DNA from: Micavibrio aeruginosavorus_D
GTDB lineage: Bacteria > Pseudomonadota > Alphaproteobacteria > Micavibrionales > Micavibrionaceae
DNA length: 64,000 nucleotides
Direction: 5' to 3'
Assembly (NCBI RefSeq): GCF_051245535.1
Contig: NZ_CP195303.1
Span: 2,170,001 to 2,234,000 of the forward strand
Shown here in pieces: positions 44,769 to 53,085 of the stretch. The notes under the pieces were generated by a model. It saw only the letters and a list, made by a program, of their open reading frames with translations. It had not been told where the DNA came from and did not search any database. The position numbers were made by a program, and so were the translations under genes. Numbering within the stretch: the stretch's first letter is position 1; every line of letters begins with the position of its first letter.

Positions 44769-46547
44769 TTACGCGCGGTTAAACACGACCGTAAAGCGCG
44801 CGCCGCGAATTTGATTGTCACGGTCGCGGATGTTTTCCGCGAAAATCACGCCGCCATGCGCTTTCACGATCTGGCGGGCGATGGATAAACCCAATCCCGA
44901 ATGGCTGCCGTAATCTTCGTGCGCCGGGCGCTCGCTGTAGAAGCGTTCAAAGATGGTGTCCAGCTTGTTTTCCGGGATGCCAGGGCCTTCATCCTCAACC
45001 TGAATCAAAACTTGTTCCCGGTTCTGCGATAAATTCAGTGTCACCGATTTATTCACGGGCGTGAAGGACAGGGCGTTGGACAAAAGGTTTTCAAACACCT
45101 GCGCCAACCGCCCTTCCGATCCACGGACGATGATGGCCTCGGCACTGTCGATATTGATGCGGAGGCGTTGATCTGACGGCAATGTTTCCACGCCACTTGC
45201 GGCATGCTGGCGGTTTTGCTGGGCCAGCGCGACGCGGCGGCCATCAATAATCTGGGTCAGCATCCGGCCCACATTCACATTGCCCATTTCTTCCCGCGAC
45301 AATTCGGCATCCAGACGCGACGCGTTGGAAATATCGCTGATCAAACGGTTCAGACGATTCACATCATGCTGCATAATCCCGAACAGGCGGTCCAGATCGG
45401 CCTTGCTCTTCACAATCGGCGCGGTCTCCACCGCACTGCGCAGGGATGTCAGTGGGTTTTTAATCTCATGCGACACGTCGGCGGCAAAACGTTCAATCGT
45501 GTCCATGCGGTCGCGCAATGCCGTGGTCATGGCGTTCAATGCGGCGGACAATTCGCCAATCTCGTCCTTGCGGTGGGTCAAATCGGGAATGTCGATCTGG
45601 CGGCCCTTGCCCAAGCGCACGGCTTCGGCGGCGCGGGCCAGTTTTTTCAACGGGCGGCCAATCGATCCGGCCAGATACATCGACAGGAAGATGGTGATGG
45701 ACAACGCGCCCAGGAATACGGTCAGAACGTCATACCGCATCTGGGTAATGGCGGATTCAATTTCGCGTCCGTCGCGTGACAGCATGACAACGCCAATCAC
45801 ATTTTCAACCTTGCGGATCGGGGCGGCGGCGGTCAGGCGGATTTTCCCCTGTCGGTCTTCCCACGCTGTGGCGCTGATCCGTCCGGTCAGGGCGACGGCG
45901 GCGTCCGGATATGCGGTAATGCTTTGCGCGCCTGTATCCGGGTAATCGGGCAAATCGCTTTGCATGGGGATCCAGTCAATGATGGCCTGCCCCCAGTTGT
46001 TGAGCTGTTCGCTCAGGCTCGGCTTCGCGGCTTCGCTTTCGGCGGCCACGGCACTGCGCGCGGCGGCGACCATCGCCTCGCCCGAACGCTCCCCACCCAA
46101 TTCCAGTGAATCACCGATCAGGGCGCCATCGCCGCTGAACAGCCGTGTGCGGTTTTCGGTGGTCTGGCCCAGACGCCGCACCATCCGGCGTGACAATTCG
46201 GGGACCAGCATTTCAATTTCTTCGGGTTTGGCAAAGAAGAACGGCTTGCCCTTTTCCACCGGGCGCACGGCGGCCTCGGCAATGGCGCCGGCAAACAATT
46301 GCGATTGAATTTGCATGGTTTCCAGTTCGGCGCGGATCAAGCTGTCGCGATATTGGCCGAGATAGAGCAGACCAACCACCAACACCAGCGGCGCAATCAC
46401 GTTCACCGCCAGAATGCGGACCGTCAATCCGCCCAGAATACGGGGGCGCGGCATGGGCGGCAAAATCGCCCACACATCATAACCGATATCGGAACTGGCG
46501 TTTTTATGCCGGTCCTTAATCTTCTTTATAACGGTACCCAACGCCAT
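44769..46547 (-). CDS. chvG: ChvG-type two-component sensor histidine kinase
   Basis: ChvG (ExoS) senses acid or envelope stress and phosphorylates ChvI. The 592-residue protein has a cytoplasmic N-terminus and a membrane segment (ILAVNVIAPLVLVVGLLYL). A periplasmic sensor domain of about 220 residues follows, then a second membrane segment near 275 and a HAMP linker. The H-box FAADVSHEIKNPL has H360. An ATP-binding domain ends the protein, with DEGPGIPENKLD and GLGLSIARQIV. The start at 46547 overlaps chvI by 32 bases and has no clear ribosome-binding site; a start at 46454 is possible. Overlap with chvI indicates one operon. Confidence 0.9.
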   Translation of the reverse strand: MALGTVIKKIKDRHKNASSDIGYDVWAILPPMPRPRILGGLTVRILAVNVIAPLVLVVGLLYLGQYRDSLIRAELETMQIQSQLFAGAIAEAAVRPVEKGKPFFFAKPEEIEMLVPELSRRMVRRLGQTTENRTRLFSGDGALIGDSLELGGERSGEAMVAAARSAVAAESEAAKPSLSEQLNNWGQAIIDWIPMQSDLPDYPDTGAQSITAYPDAAVALTGRISATAWEDRQGKIRLTAAAPIRKVENVIGVVMLSRDGREIESAITQMRYDVLTVFLGALSITIFLSMYLAGSIGRPLKKLARAAEAVRLGKGRQIDIPDLTHRKDEIGELSAALNAMTTALRDRMDTIERFAADVSHEIKNPLTSLRSAVETAPIVKSKADLDRLFGIMQHDVNRLNRLISDISNASRLDAELSREEMGNVNVGRMLTQIIDGRRVALAQQNRQHAASGVETLPSDQRLRINIDSAEAIIVRGSEGRLAQVFENLLSNALSFTPVNKSVTLNLSQNREQVLIQVEDEGPGIPENKLDTIFERFYSERPAHEDYGSHSGLGLSIARQIVKAHGGVIFAENIRDRDNQIRGARFTVVFNRA

Positions 46548-47235
46548 AGAGTGTTTCGATCTGTGAGAATTCGGTGTCTACGACCCGGAATTTTTTCCGG
46601 ATGCGTTTAATGTGCGAGTCGATGGTGCGGTCATCGACATAGATATTTTCGCCATAGGCCATATCGATCAATTGGTCACGGTTTTTCACGTGTCCCGGGC
46701 GTTGCGCCAACGCCTTGACCAGCAGATATTCCGTCACGGTCAAATCCACCGCGCCGCCCTTCCACATGCACAAATGGCGCGCGTCATCCAAAACCAGATT
46801 GCCGCGTTCAACCATATTCTTGGCGGCTTCGTCCTGTGATTGGACGGGCTGCTTGCGGAAATCGTTGCGGCGCAGGATGGAACGAATGCGTTCGATCAGC
46901 AAACGCTGCGAAAACGGTTTGGTGATGTAATCATCCGCACCCATGCGCAGGCCCAGCACCTCGTCAATCTCGTCATCTTTCGATGTCAGGAAGATGACTG
47001 GGATGGCCGATTGTTCGCGCAATTTGCTCAATACTTCCATGCCATCCATCCGCGGCATCTTGATATCCAGCACGACCAGATCAGGGAGGTTGGCGGTAAT
47101 CCCGGCCAAGCCTTCCTCACCATCGGTGTAGGTCTTCACCGTATAGCCCTCAGCCTCCAGCGCCATCGAAACCGATGTCAGGATGTTGCGATCATCATCG
47201 ACCAGGGCAATGGTTTGGGTGGCGGTCTGGGTCAT
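46516..47235 (-). CDS. chvI: ChvI-type response regulator
   Basis: This 239-residue OmpR-family regulator pairs with ChvG. The receiver domain carries LVDDDRNI acidic residues, phospho-acceptor D57 in LVVLDIKMPRMDG and the lysine in FLTSKDDEID. The C-terminal winged helix includes ERGNLVLDDARHLCMWKG and TIDSHIKRIRKKF. In relatives it controls exopolysaccharide, motility and envelope genes. It precedes and overlaps chvG and lies downstream of folC. Confidence 0.93.
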   Translation of the reverse strand: MTQTATQTIALVDDDRNILTSVSMALEAEGYTVKTYTDGEEGLAGITANLPDLVVLDIKMPRMDGMEVLSKLREQSAIPVIFLTSKDDEIDEVLGLRMGADDYITKPFSQRLLIERIRSILRRNDFRKQPVQSQDEAAKNMVERGNLVLDDARHLCMWKGGAVDLTVTEYLLVKALAQRPGHVKNRDQLIDMAYGENIYVDDRTIDSHIKRIRKKFRVVDTEFSQIETLYGVGYRYKED

Positions 47236-47352
47236 GGGTGTGGTGGTCCTTTAAGAATCAGCAAAAATATCGAAACGATTATAGTGATTTGCCACAGAAA
47301 TAGGGATTGAAAAGGGCGCGTTTGTGAAAAAATCGTGATCTTTTGCCCTTAT

Positions 47353-48672
47353 TTACGAAAATGGGACCTGCGCCAGTGTGTGGCCCGCGAGATAGAGCGA
47401 TCCCGCCACCACAATGCGCCCCGGCGGGTGCGTGGCGATCAGGTTTGTCACGGCGGTGTGCAGATCCGGCGCGCATGTAACGGCGCTGGCCCCATGACCC
47501 TGCCACAGCGGGGCCAGTGTGGCGGGGTCATGGCTTTTGCCCCCTTCGCTGCCCGGCACGGGGATCAGGGTGATGCTGGCGATTCCGGGGACCGCGCTGG
47601 CCAGTGGGGCGATGAATCGCGCCGCATCCTTGTGCCCCATCATGCCGATAATCAAATGGGTGCCTTGTCCACCCTGCGTATACCAAGTGGCGATGTGCCG
47701 GGCCAAAACGATGGCGCCGCTGTCATTATGGGCGCCGTCCACCCACATCTCCCATGGTGCGGGGGCGGCGGGGTGTGCAATACGCTGCAACCGCCCCGGC
47801 CAATGCGCAGTGCGCAGGCCGTGGTGCATGGCATCAACAGGCACGGGGCAGGCCGTTTGCGCGCGCAATGTGGCAATGGCCAGGCCTGCATTATCAATCT
47901 GATGCGCGCCAACCATGGTGGGGTGGGGCAGGGCGGACAGCGTTTCCCCGCCCACCGTCATCGCCCATGATGAATCGGTCACGTCATGCACATGCCAATC
48001 CCGCCCCATAATCACCGTGGGGGCGTTAAGCGCGGCGGCGCGGTTTTCAATGACGCGGATGGCGGCGGGGGCATCGTCCATCATCTGTGCCCCAACCACG
48101 CAGGGCACGCCGTGTTTGATAATACCCGCTTTTTCTGCCGCGATCTGCTCCAGCGTCTCCCCCAGCCACGCCGTGTGGTCATAGGACAATGTGGTAATGG
48201 CCGTGGCGACGGGGTGTTCGACGACATTGGTGGAATCCAGTCGCCCGCCCAACCCCGTTTCCAGCAGGATGATGTCCCCCGGCGTGCGAGCAAAGGCGGC
48301 AAACGCCGCCGCCGTGGTGATTTCAAAGAAGCTTTTGTCCGGGTCGTCCTGCGCCGCGTCCAGTACTTCATCCAGCAGCGTTTTTAACAACACATCGTCA
48401 ATGGGGTGCCCATTCAGGACGATGCGCTCATTAAAATGGATCAAATGCGGTGATGTATAGGTGTGGACGCTGTGTCCCGCCGCTTCCAGCATTGCGCGCA
48501 TAAAGGCGATACTGGACCCCTTGCCGTTCGTGCCCGCGACATGAATAACGGGCGACAGGTTTTTATGTGGGTTGCCCAGCCGATCCAGCAGCGCAAAAAA
48601 TTCAGGCCGGATGGAATGATCCATCCGGCCATTTTTTCGAAGGCTGAAAATGTGATTCAGCGTGTCCTGCAA
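47353..48672 (-). CDS. folC: Bifunctional dihydrofolate/folylpolyglutamate synthase
   Basis: FolC adds glutamate to dihydropteroate and then further glutamates to reduced folates. The 439-residue protein has the ATP-binding VIHVAGTNGKGSSIAFMRAM, the TSPHLIHFNERI segment, the SYDHTAWLGETLEQIAAEKAGI loop and the C-terminal domain GAHNDSGA. It starts 18 bases after accD, the usual alphaproteobacterial pair, so both are likely on one message. Confidence 0.95.
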   Translation of the reverse strand: MQDTLNHIFSLRKNGRMDHSIRPEFFALLDRLGNPHKNLSPVIHVAGTNGKGSSIAFMRAMLEAAGHSVHTYTSPHLIHFNERIVLNGHPIDDVLLKTLLDEVLDAAQDDPDKSFFEITTAAAFAAFARTPGDIILLETGLGGRLDSTNVVEHPVATAITTLSYDHTAWLGETLEQIAAEKAGIIKHGVPCVVGAQMMDDAPAAIRVIENRAAALNAPTVIMGRDWHVHDVTDSSWAMTVGGETLSALPHPTMVGAHQIDNAGLAIATLRAQTACPVPVDAMHHGLRTAHWPGRLQRIAHPAAPAPWEMWVDGAHNDSGAIVLARHIATWYTQGGQGTHLIIGMMGHKDAARFIAPLASAVPGIASITLIPVPGSEGGKSHDPATLAPLWQGHGASAVTCAPDLHTAVTNLIATHPPGRIVVAGSLYLAGHTLAQVPFS

Positions 48673-48690
48673 ACCAACCTGCTTGTGGGG

Positions 48691-49752
48691 TTAAACCGCA
48701 GTTTTGCGGATGGTTTTGGCGGTCATGGCGGCGCGCTTCTTGGTCATCTTCGCGGCCACTTTCTTTTTTACCGATGGCAGTTTGGCGACATTGCGCGCGG
48801 CTTTCGCGGCGTTGGAAATATCGGCCTTGCTGCCTTTGCCCGATCCGTTCACGGATTTGCTGCCCTTGCCACGGCTACCACCACGGGCTTCTTCACGGCC
48901 CGTGCGGTTCATCAACAGGTTCAGGATGCGTGACAATGTGGAATGCAAATCCTTGCGCATCACGACCATGTCGATCATGCCGTGATCCAGCAGATATTCG
49001 GCGGTTTGGAATCCCGGCGGCAATTCTTCGCGGATGGTTTCCTGAATAACGCGCTTCCCGGCGAAGCCGATCATGCAACCCGGCTCGGCGATCTGAATGT
49101 CGCCAACCATGGCGAAGGATGCACTGACCCCGCCCGTTGTCGGGTCGGCCAGCAAAACGATGTAGGGCAGCTTCGCGTCCTTCACCATTTCCACGGCGAT
49201 AATCGTGCGCGGCATCTGCATCAGCGACAACGCGCCTTCCTGCATACGGGCCCCGCCCGATGACGGAATAACCATGAACGCGGAATGGGTGCGTACGGCT
49301 TCTTCGGCGGCGCGCACAATGCCTTCACCAACGCCCGCGCCCATCGATCCACCCATGAAGGAAAAATCGAATGCGGCGCACACAACCGGCTGGCCGCCGA
49401 TGGTGCCGGTGGCAATCACAATGGCGTCTTCGCGTTTGGATTTGCCTTGGGCTTCTTTCAACCGCGCGGCATAGGCCTTGCGGTCCTTGAATTTCAGCGG
49501 ATCAACAGGAACATGCGGGGCGCGAATTTCGCTCCACTCGCCATCATCGAACAGGATGTTCAAGCGTTGATCGACGTCGATCTTCAAATGATGTCCGCAA
49601 TGGGTGCAGACATTCATGTTCTCATCCAGATCGCGGTGGAACAACATGCCATCGCACGACGGGCATTTCTGCCACAGATTATCGGGCATGTCCTTTTGTT
49701 GTGAAACAAAGGACCGGATCTTCGGACGAATGAAATTGCTCAGCCAGTTCAT
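48691..49752 (-). CDS. accD: Acetyl-CoA carboxylase carboxyltransferase subunit beta with a lysine-rich tail
   Basis: AccD with AccA transfers carboxyl from biotin to acetyl-CoA in the first step of fatty acid synthesis. The zinc ribbon cysteines are C30, C33, C49 and C52, and the crotonase-like core includes SSGGARMQEGALSLMQM. The start at 49752 fits the family (NWLSNFIRPKIR). The 353-residue length exceeds the typical ~300 because of a C-terminal tail of about 60 residues rich in Lys, Arg, Ala and Ser (for example KKKVAAKMTKKRAAMTAKTI). The tail has no known role. folC follows directly. Confidence 0.95.
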   Translation of the reverse strand: MNWLSNFIRPKIRSFVSQQKDMPDNLWQKCPSCDGMLFHRDLDENMNVCTHCGHHLKIDVDQRLNILFDDGEWSEIRAPHVPVDPLKFKDRKAYAARLKEAQGKSKREDAIVIATGTIGGQPVVCAAFDFSFMGGSMGAGVGEGIVRAAEEAVRTHSAFMVIPSSGGARMQEGALSLMQMPRTIIAVEMVKDAKLPYIVLLADPTTGGVSASFAMVGDIQIAEPGCMIGFAGKRVIQETIREELPPGFQTAEYLLDHGMIDMVVMRKDLHSTLSRILNLLMNRTGREEARGGSRGKGSKSVNGSGKGSKADISNAAKAARNVAKLPSVKKKVAAKMTKKRAAMTAKTIRKTAV

Positions 49753-49897
49753 GCCTGCAACACTGCCTTCTTTAAAGTGGGTCAGATGATCATGTCTGAT
49801 CATTACGCTCCCGCTGATTTTAAAAGGGATCAGCCGGGGCGTCTTTATCCCCCAAGCCGGGGGTGATTGTCAAGGAAAGTGCAATTATGACAATATG

Positions 49898-49922
49898 AAA
49901 GCCGCCCAAAAGGGCGGTTTTC
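49898..49922 (-). terminator. Hairpin terminator downstream of the unknown gene at 49943-50578
   Basis: CCGCCC and GGGCGG pair around a four-base AAAA loop, with A-rich and T-rich flanks on the two sides. It probably separates the preceding minus-strand gene from accD. Confidence 0.6.
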
Positions 49923-49942
49923 TTACGTTTTAAAACAAAAGG

Positions 49943-50578
49943 TTAGGATGCGGTCGTCGCCGTGGCCAGCCCGCGCAAGGGCGGGGAATGAAGCTGCGGA
50001 TTCTTCCGCAGGGTGCGCTGCATCTGGTCCGATGTCATCCACCGGAAGACCTGTGCACAAGACCGCTGGTTCTCGGCGGTACCAATCAGCATGGGGTGCG
50101 TGGGCGCCCCGTATTTCAACGCATCGAATAATTGTTCGAACGCGTCATACAAATTCAAATCATGGCCGATATTGAAATCCAGAAAACCACGCTGCGCTGG
50201 CATCTTGCCATTATCATGTAACGCCAGAACACGGTCGTCGTGATAATAAATGGCAAAGACCAGCGGCCCCAGAACGCCATCTTCCTTGTAGCAGAGGCGT
50301 TGATCCAGACACGGCGTAATGTCGCGCTCGACCAGCATGTGCAACGTGTCCGTCCGCAATTCACCCAGCAAATTGCGCAACCGCGCGGCATAGGTCGATG
50401 TTCCGTGCGAAACGGATGATGGTGCCAAACCCTGATGCGTGTCAGCGCGCAATAAAGATCGCCGGACCAAAACGGCAATCAAATCCTTTTGTGTCAGCGG
50501 TATGGTGTTGTCGTCTGTAAGTTTGTTTGTGAAAAGCACGTTAAAGAAATGCCGCAAGGCAGCCGATACATCAAACAT
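49943..50578 (-). CDS. Unknown protein between accD and a YdcF-like gene
   Basis: I do not recognise this 211-residue protein. It appears soluble and mostly helical, with LTQKDLIAVLVRRSLLR in the first third, a central YKEDGVLGPLVFAIYYHDD and an acidic-aromatic HDLNLYDAFEQLFDAL. The trp genes expected in this neighbourhood in many alphaproteobacteria are absent, and this gene occupies part of that space. A terminator-like hairpin follows it. Confidence 0.55.
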   Translation of the reverse strand: MFDVSAALRHFFNVLFTNKLTDDNTIPLTQKDLIAVLVRRSLLRADTHQGLAPSSVSHGTSTYAARLRNLLGELRTDTLHMLVERDITPCLDQRLCYKEDGVLGPLVFAIYYHDDRVLALHDNGKMPAQRGFLDFNIGHDLNLYDAFEQLFDALKYGAPTHPMLIGTAENQRSCAQVFRWMTSDQMQRTLRKNPQLHSPPLRGLATATTAS

Positions 50579-50664
50579 GATACGCAGTCCCCGTTTTAAA
50601 CCCTGAAGAGTATCCTAATAAGCGGGGCTTACAGGAAGCTTTCATGCGGATTCGTATTTGTAAA

Positions 50665-51351
50665 TCAGGGGCTTGCGTGGTGTTGGCCGGGTTGCGGCAA
50701 GGCGCGGGCCATGGTGTTGATGGCGTCAATATCCACGTCTTTCAACCATCCATTGGCCATGTACGGCGCAATTTTGGCCCATTCACGCAAAACAACGCGG
50801 CGGAATTCTGTGTGCGTGTAAAAATCCTGCGCGGGCACCGGGAATTTGTTTCCGGTGGCGTGCATGGCAAACACTTCGGGCCAGCGGCGCGCGGCGGTCA
50901 TCATGGTGCGCCGTCCGGCGGTGATGTTGCCCACGGTAATGATGGTGTGGATTTGATCCATCTCGCCACGCTGCATCATCATCCGGCGGGCATAAACGAT
51001 ATTTTCCTGCGTGTTCGTCGCGCGGTTTTCCAACAGGATGGATTGATCGGGAACGCCATTTTCAATCAGGATCCGCCGCATCATTTCGGCTTCGGTTTCC
51101 TGCGGCGTGGCCTTCACGCGGCCCGATACGATGAAACGGTTCGCGTATCCGTCATGGAACAATTGCGCGCCGCGCTGGGCGATGGCGGGTGTGGTTTTCA
51201 CACTGCCGCACAACACGGCCAGATCGGCCACGGCCAGTTCTGTTTCCTCAATCAGAAGATAGGCATGAACGGCCCGGTAAAACGCATGCCGCAACGCCCC
51301 GCGCACGGCAGGGCAAGACGGTGGAAAATCGGGCGATGCGTTACGATCCAT
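50665..51351 (-). CDS. YdcF/DUF218-family protein
   Basis: This 228-residue protein has the DUF218 pattern: LAVADLAVLCGS, then RGAQLFHDGYANRFIVSG with an arginine-rich substrate loop, TEAEMMRRILIENGVP, and ENRATNTQENIVYARR. The family adopts a Rossmann-like fold; members such as SanA and YdcF are linked to envelope functions or bind nucleotides. No signal peptide is seen. The start at 51351 avoids an improbable proline-rich leader from an upstream in-frame start. The biochemical role is uncertain. Confidence 0.82.
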   Translation of the reverse strand: MDRNASPDFPPSCPAVRGALRHAFYRAVHAYLLIEETELAVADLAVLCGSVKTTPAIAQRGAQLFHDGYANRFIVSGRVKATPQETEAEMMRRILIENGVPDQSILLENRATNTQENIVYARRMMMQRGEMDQIHTIITVGNITAGRRTMMTAARRWPEVFAMHATGNKFPVPAQDFYTHTEFRRVVLREWAKIAPYMANGWLKDVDIDAINTMARALPQPGQHHASP

Positions 51352-51430
51352 AAGACCGTGATTAGGCGAGGGGGGCGGGGATGTCCAGAAAAAACGTGGG
51401 ATTGCCGGGCTCTTTCCAACCAATTGCTAG

Positions 51431-51520
51431 TCCCTCTCCCTAGCCCTCTCCCAGAGGGAGAGGGAACAATCCCGTGATGAAGCCCCTCTCCCTCTGGGAG
51501 AGGGGTTGGGGAGAGGGTGG
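51431..51520. repeat. Palindromic CCTCTCCC...GGGAGAGG repeat element downstream of pyrF
   Basis: Two hairpins stand side by side: CCCTCTCCCAGAGGGAGAGG at 51444 and a related CCCTCTCCCTCTGGGAGAGG at about 51484. A similar element lies upstream of pyrF at about 52317-52440. Such REP-like units are common between genes in proteobacteria. Confidence 0.7.
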
Positions 51521-51524
51521 TGGA

Positions 51525-52238
51525 TCAGGATAGGGATTCAACAATCATTTGTGTCGCTGCGGCCGGGTCGGCGGCCCCGGTAATCGGGCGGCCAATGACC
51601 AGATGGCTGGCTCCGGCGGCGAGGGCTTCATCCGGGGTCATAATGCGCTTCTGATCCCCGGACTCCGTTCCGGCGGGGCGAATGCCCGGCACCATCAACG
51701 TGAAAGCGGGGCCAAGGCGGTTGCGCAACGGGGCAATTTCATGGGCGGAACACACTACGCCGTCCAATCCCGACTCTTGCGTCAACGTGGCCAGACGGAT
51801 CACTTGCGCGGCCACATCATCGCCTTGCCCAACGGCGCTCAGGGTCGGGGCATCAAAACTGGTCAGGATGGTGACGGCCAGCAAGCGCGGCGGCGTGATG
51901 TTCAACCGGACGGCTTCGTCCATCAATGCCTCGCGTCCCGCCCGCATCATCTCCGCCCCGCCAGCGGCGTGGACATTGACGAAGGCGGGACGTGTTTTGG
52001 CCACCGTGCGCAATGCGGCGGCCACCGTGTTGGGAATATCGTGGAACTTCAAATCCAGAAACAGCGCCGTATCCGGTGCTTCATCCATCACGCGGCGCAC
52101 GCCGTCGGGCCCGTGCGTGCAGAAAAATTCCAACCCCAGTTTGATGCCGCCCGTCACCGGCCCAATCTGCGCCGCCAGCGTTTTGGCGCGGTCCAGATCC
52201 GGTGTGTCGATGGCGCAGAAGATGGTGGGGGTTGTCAT
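51525..52238 (-). CDS. pyrF: Orotidine 5'-phosphate decarboxylase
   Basis: PyrF decarboxylates OMP to UMP, the last step of de novo pyrimidine synthesis. The 237-residue protein shows IFCAIDTPDLDRA, KLGLEFF, the catalytic FLDLKFHDIPNTV and VPGIRP, then HLVIGRPIT for phosphate binding. The start at 52238 fits the family; an upstream frame adds 31 residues that derive from a repeat-rich spacer. Palindromic repeats flank it on both sides, so it may be transcribed alone. Confidence 0.95.
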   Translation of the reverse strand: MTTPTIFCAIDTPDLDRAKTLAAQIGPVTGGIKLGLEFFCTHGPDGVRRVMDEAPDTALFLDLKFHDIPNTVAAALRTVAKTRPAFVNVHAAGGAEMMRAGREALMDEAVRLNITPPRLLAVTILTSFDAPTLSAVGQGDDVAAQVIRLATLTQESGLDGVVCSAHEIAPLRNRLGPAFTLMVPGIRPAGTESGDQKRIMTPDEALAAGASHLVIGRPITGAADPAAATQMIVESLS

Positions 52239-52316
52239 TGTGCGGGCCTGTGATTGTTTGTGAATGAAATTTACCACAAAGCCATCAGGGCACAAAGATA
52301 CACCAAGGACGCATCG

Positions 52317-52440
52317 CGCTCCCTCTCCCATGGGGAGAGGGTTGCGGTGAGGGGGGACATGGCTTGTGAGGGGAGTGGGTGGTGCAAGAGAATTGGCATG
52401 ATAACCCCTCCCCTAACCCCCTCCCTCAGGGAGGGGGGAT
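52317..52440. repeat. Palindromic GGGAGAGG-type repeat element upstream of pyrF
   Basis: CCCTCTCCCATGGGGAGAGG begins near 52321, and a second GC-rich palindrome (CCCCTCCCTCAGGGAGGGGG) lies near 52418. They match the class of repeat found downstream of pyrF. Confidence 0.65.
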
Positions 52441-52454
52441 AAAAAAGACCGAAT

Positions 52455-52484
52455 AAAAAGGGCGCATTCTCTGCGCCCTTTTTT
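52455..52484 (-). terminator. Terminator downstream of ihfB
   Basis: AAAAAGGGCGCA pairs with TGCGCCCTTTTT around a five-base loop, giving a T-run on either strand. It ends the ihfB message 20 bases after its stop. Confidence 0.85.
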
Positions 52485-52503
52485 AAAATTCTATCCGCCC
52501 GGA

Positions 52504-52812
52504 TTAAAATTCGCTGTCATCCCCGTCGGACACGCCGCCATTCAGGCGTTCGCGCAGGGCTTTGCCGGTTTTGAAGAAGGGCAGGCGTTTCGCATCGACA
52601 TCGACGCTTTCGCCGGTGCGCGGGTTGCGGCCCGTGCGGGCTTCGCGTTCTTTCACGGAAAATGCGCCAAAACCGCGCAGTTCAACGCGGTCGCCCACGA
52701 CCAGCGCCTTGGTGATTTCTTCGAAGATGGTGTCGACGATTTTCTCAACGTCCCGCATGTAAAGGTGCGGGTTGCGCTCTGCGAGCTTCTGAATCAGTTC
52801 CGATTTGGTCAT
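52504..52812 (-). CDS. ihfB: Integration host factor subunit beta
   Basis: IHF is a DNA-bending heterodimer used in replication, recombination and transcription. The 102-residue protein has the HU/IHF fold and the IHF-beta-type start MTKSELIQKLAERNP. The DNA-binding arm GRNPRTGESVDVDAK includes the intercalating proline, and ELRGFGAFSVKEREARTG is also present. The ATG at 52812 is preferred over a TTG at 52821. It has an acidic C-terminal extension (GDDSEF). It follows rpsA in the typical order. Confidence 0.93.
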   Translation of the reverse strand: MTKSELIQKLAERNPHLYMRDVEKIVDTIFEEITKALVVGDRVELRGFGAFSVKEREARTGRNPRTGESVDVDAKRLPFFKTGKALRERLNGGVSDGDDSEF

Positions 52813-53030
52813 CGCCTTCAAATCCCTTGTGTTTTTATGCGCGGGTCACGCGCTGGGTCTTTGTCTGGGGTATTTCTTAAGGATGCCCCATTTCCCCCGC
52901 GCCCGTCAAGTGAAACCCATTGATTGAAAAGGATTTTTTAAGGAATTGGGGTGGTTTTTTAACCCCCGATCCCCCCGAATCCGTGGTTTTGTGCGGGATT
53001 CAGGTGAATCAATGTGTTAACGCGGATATG

Positions 53031-53064
53031 AAAAAACCCCGCTGGTTTTCACCAACGGGGTTTT
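53031..53064 (-). terminator. Terminator downstream of rpsA
   Basis: On the minus strand AAAACCCCG and CGGGGTTTT pair, with an inner TGGT/ACCA extension, followed by a T-run. It lies 22 bases after the rpsA stop. Confidence 0.85.
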
Positions 53065-53085
53065 CCACGTGTTCAGGCGAAGCGA

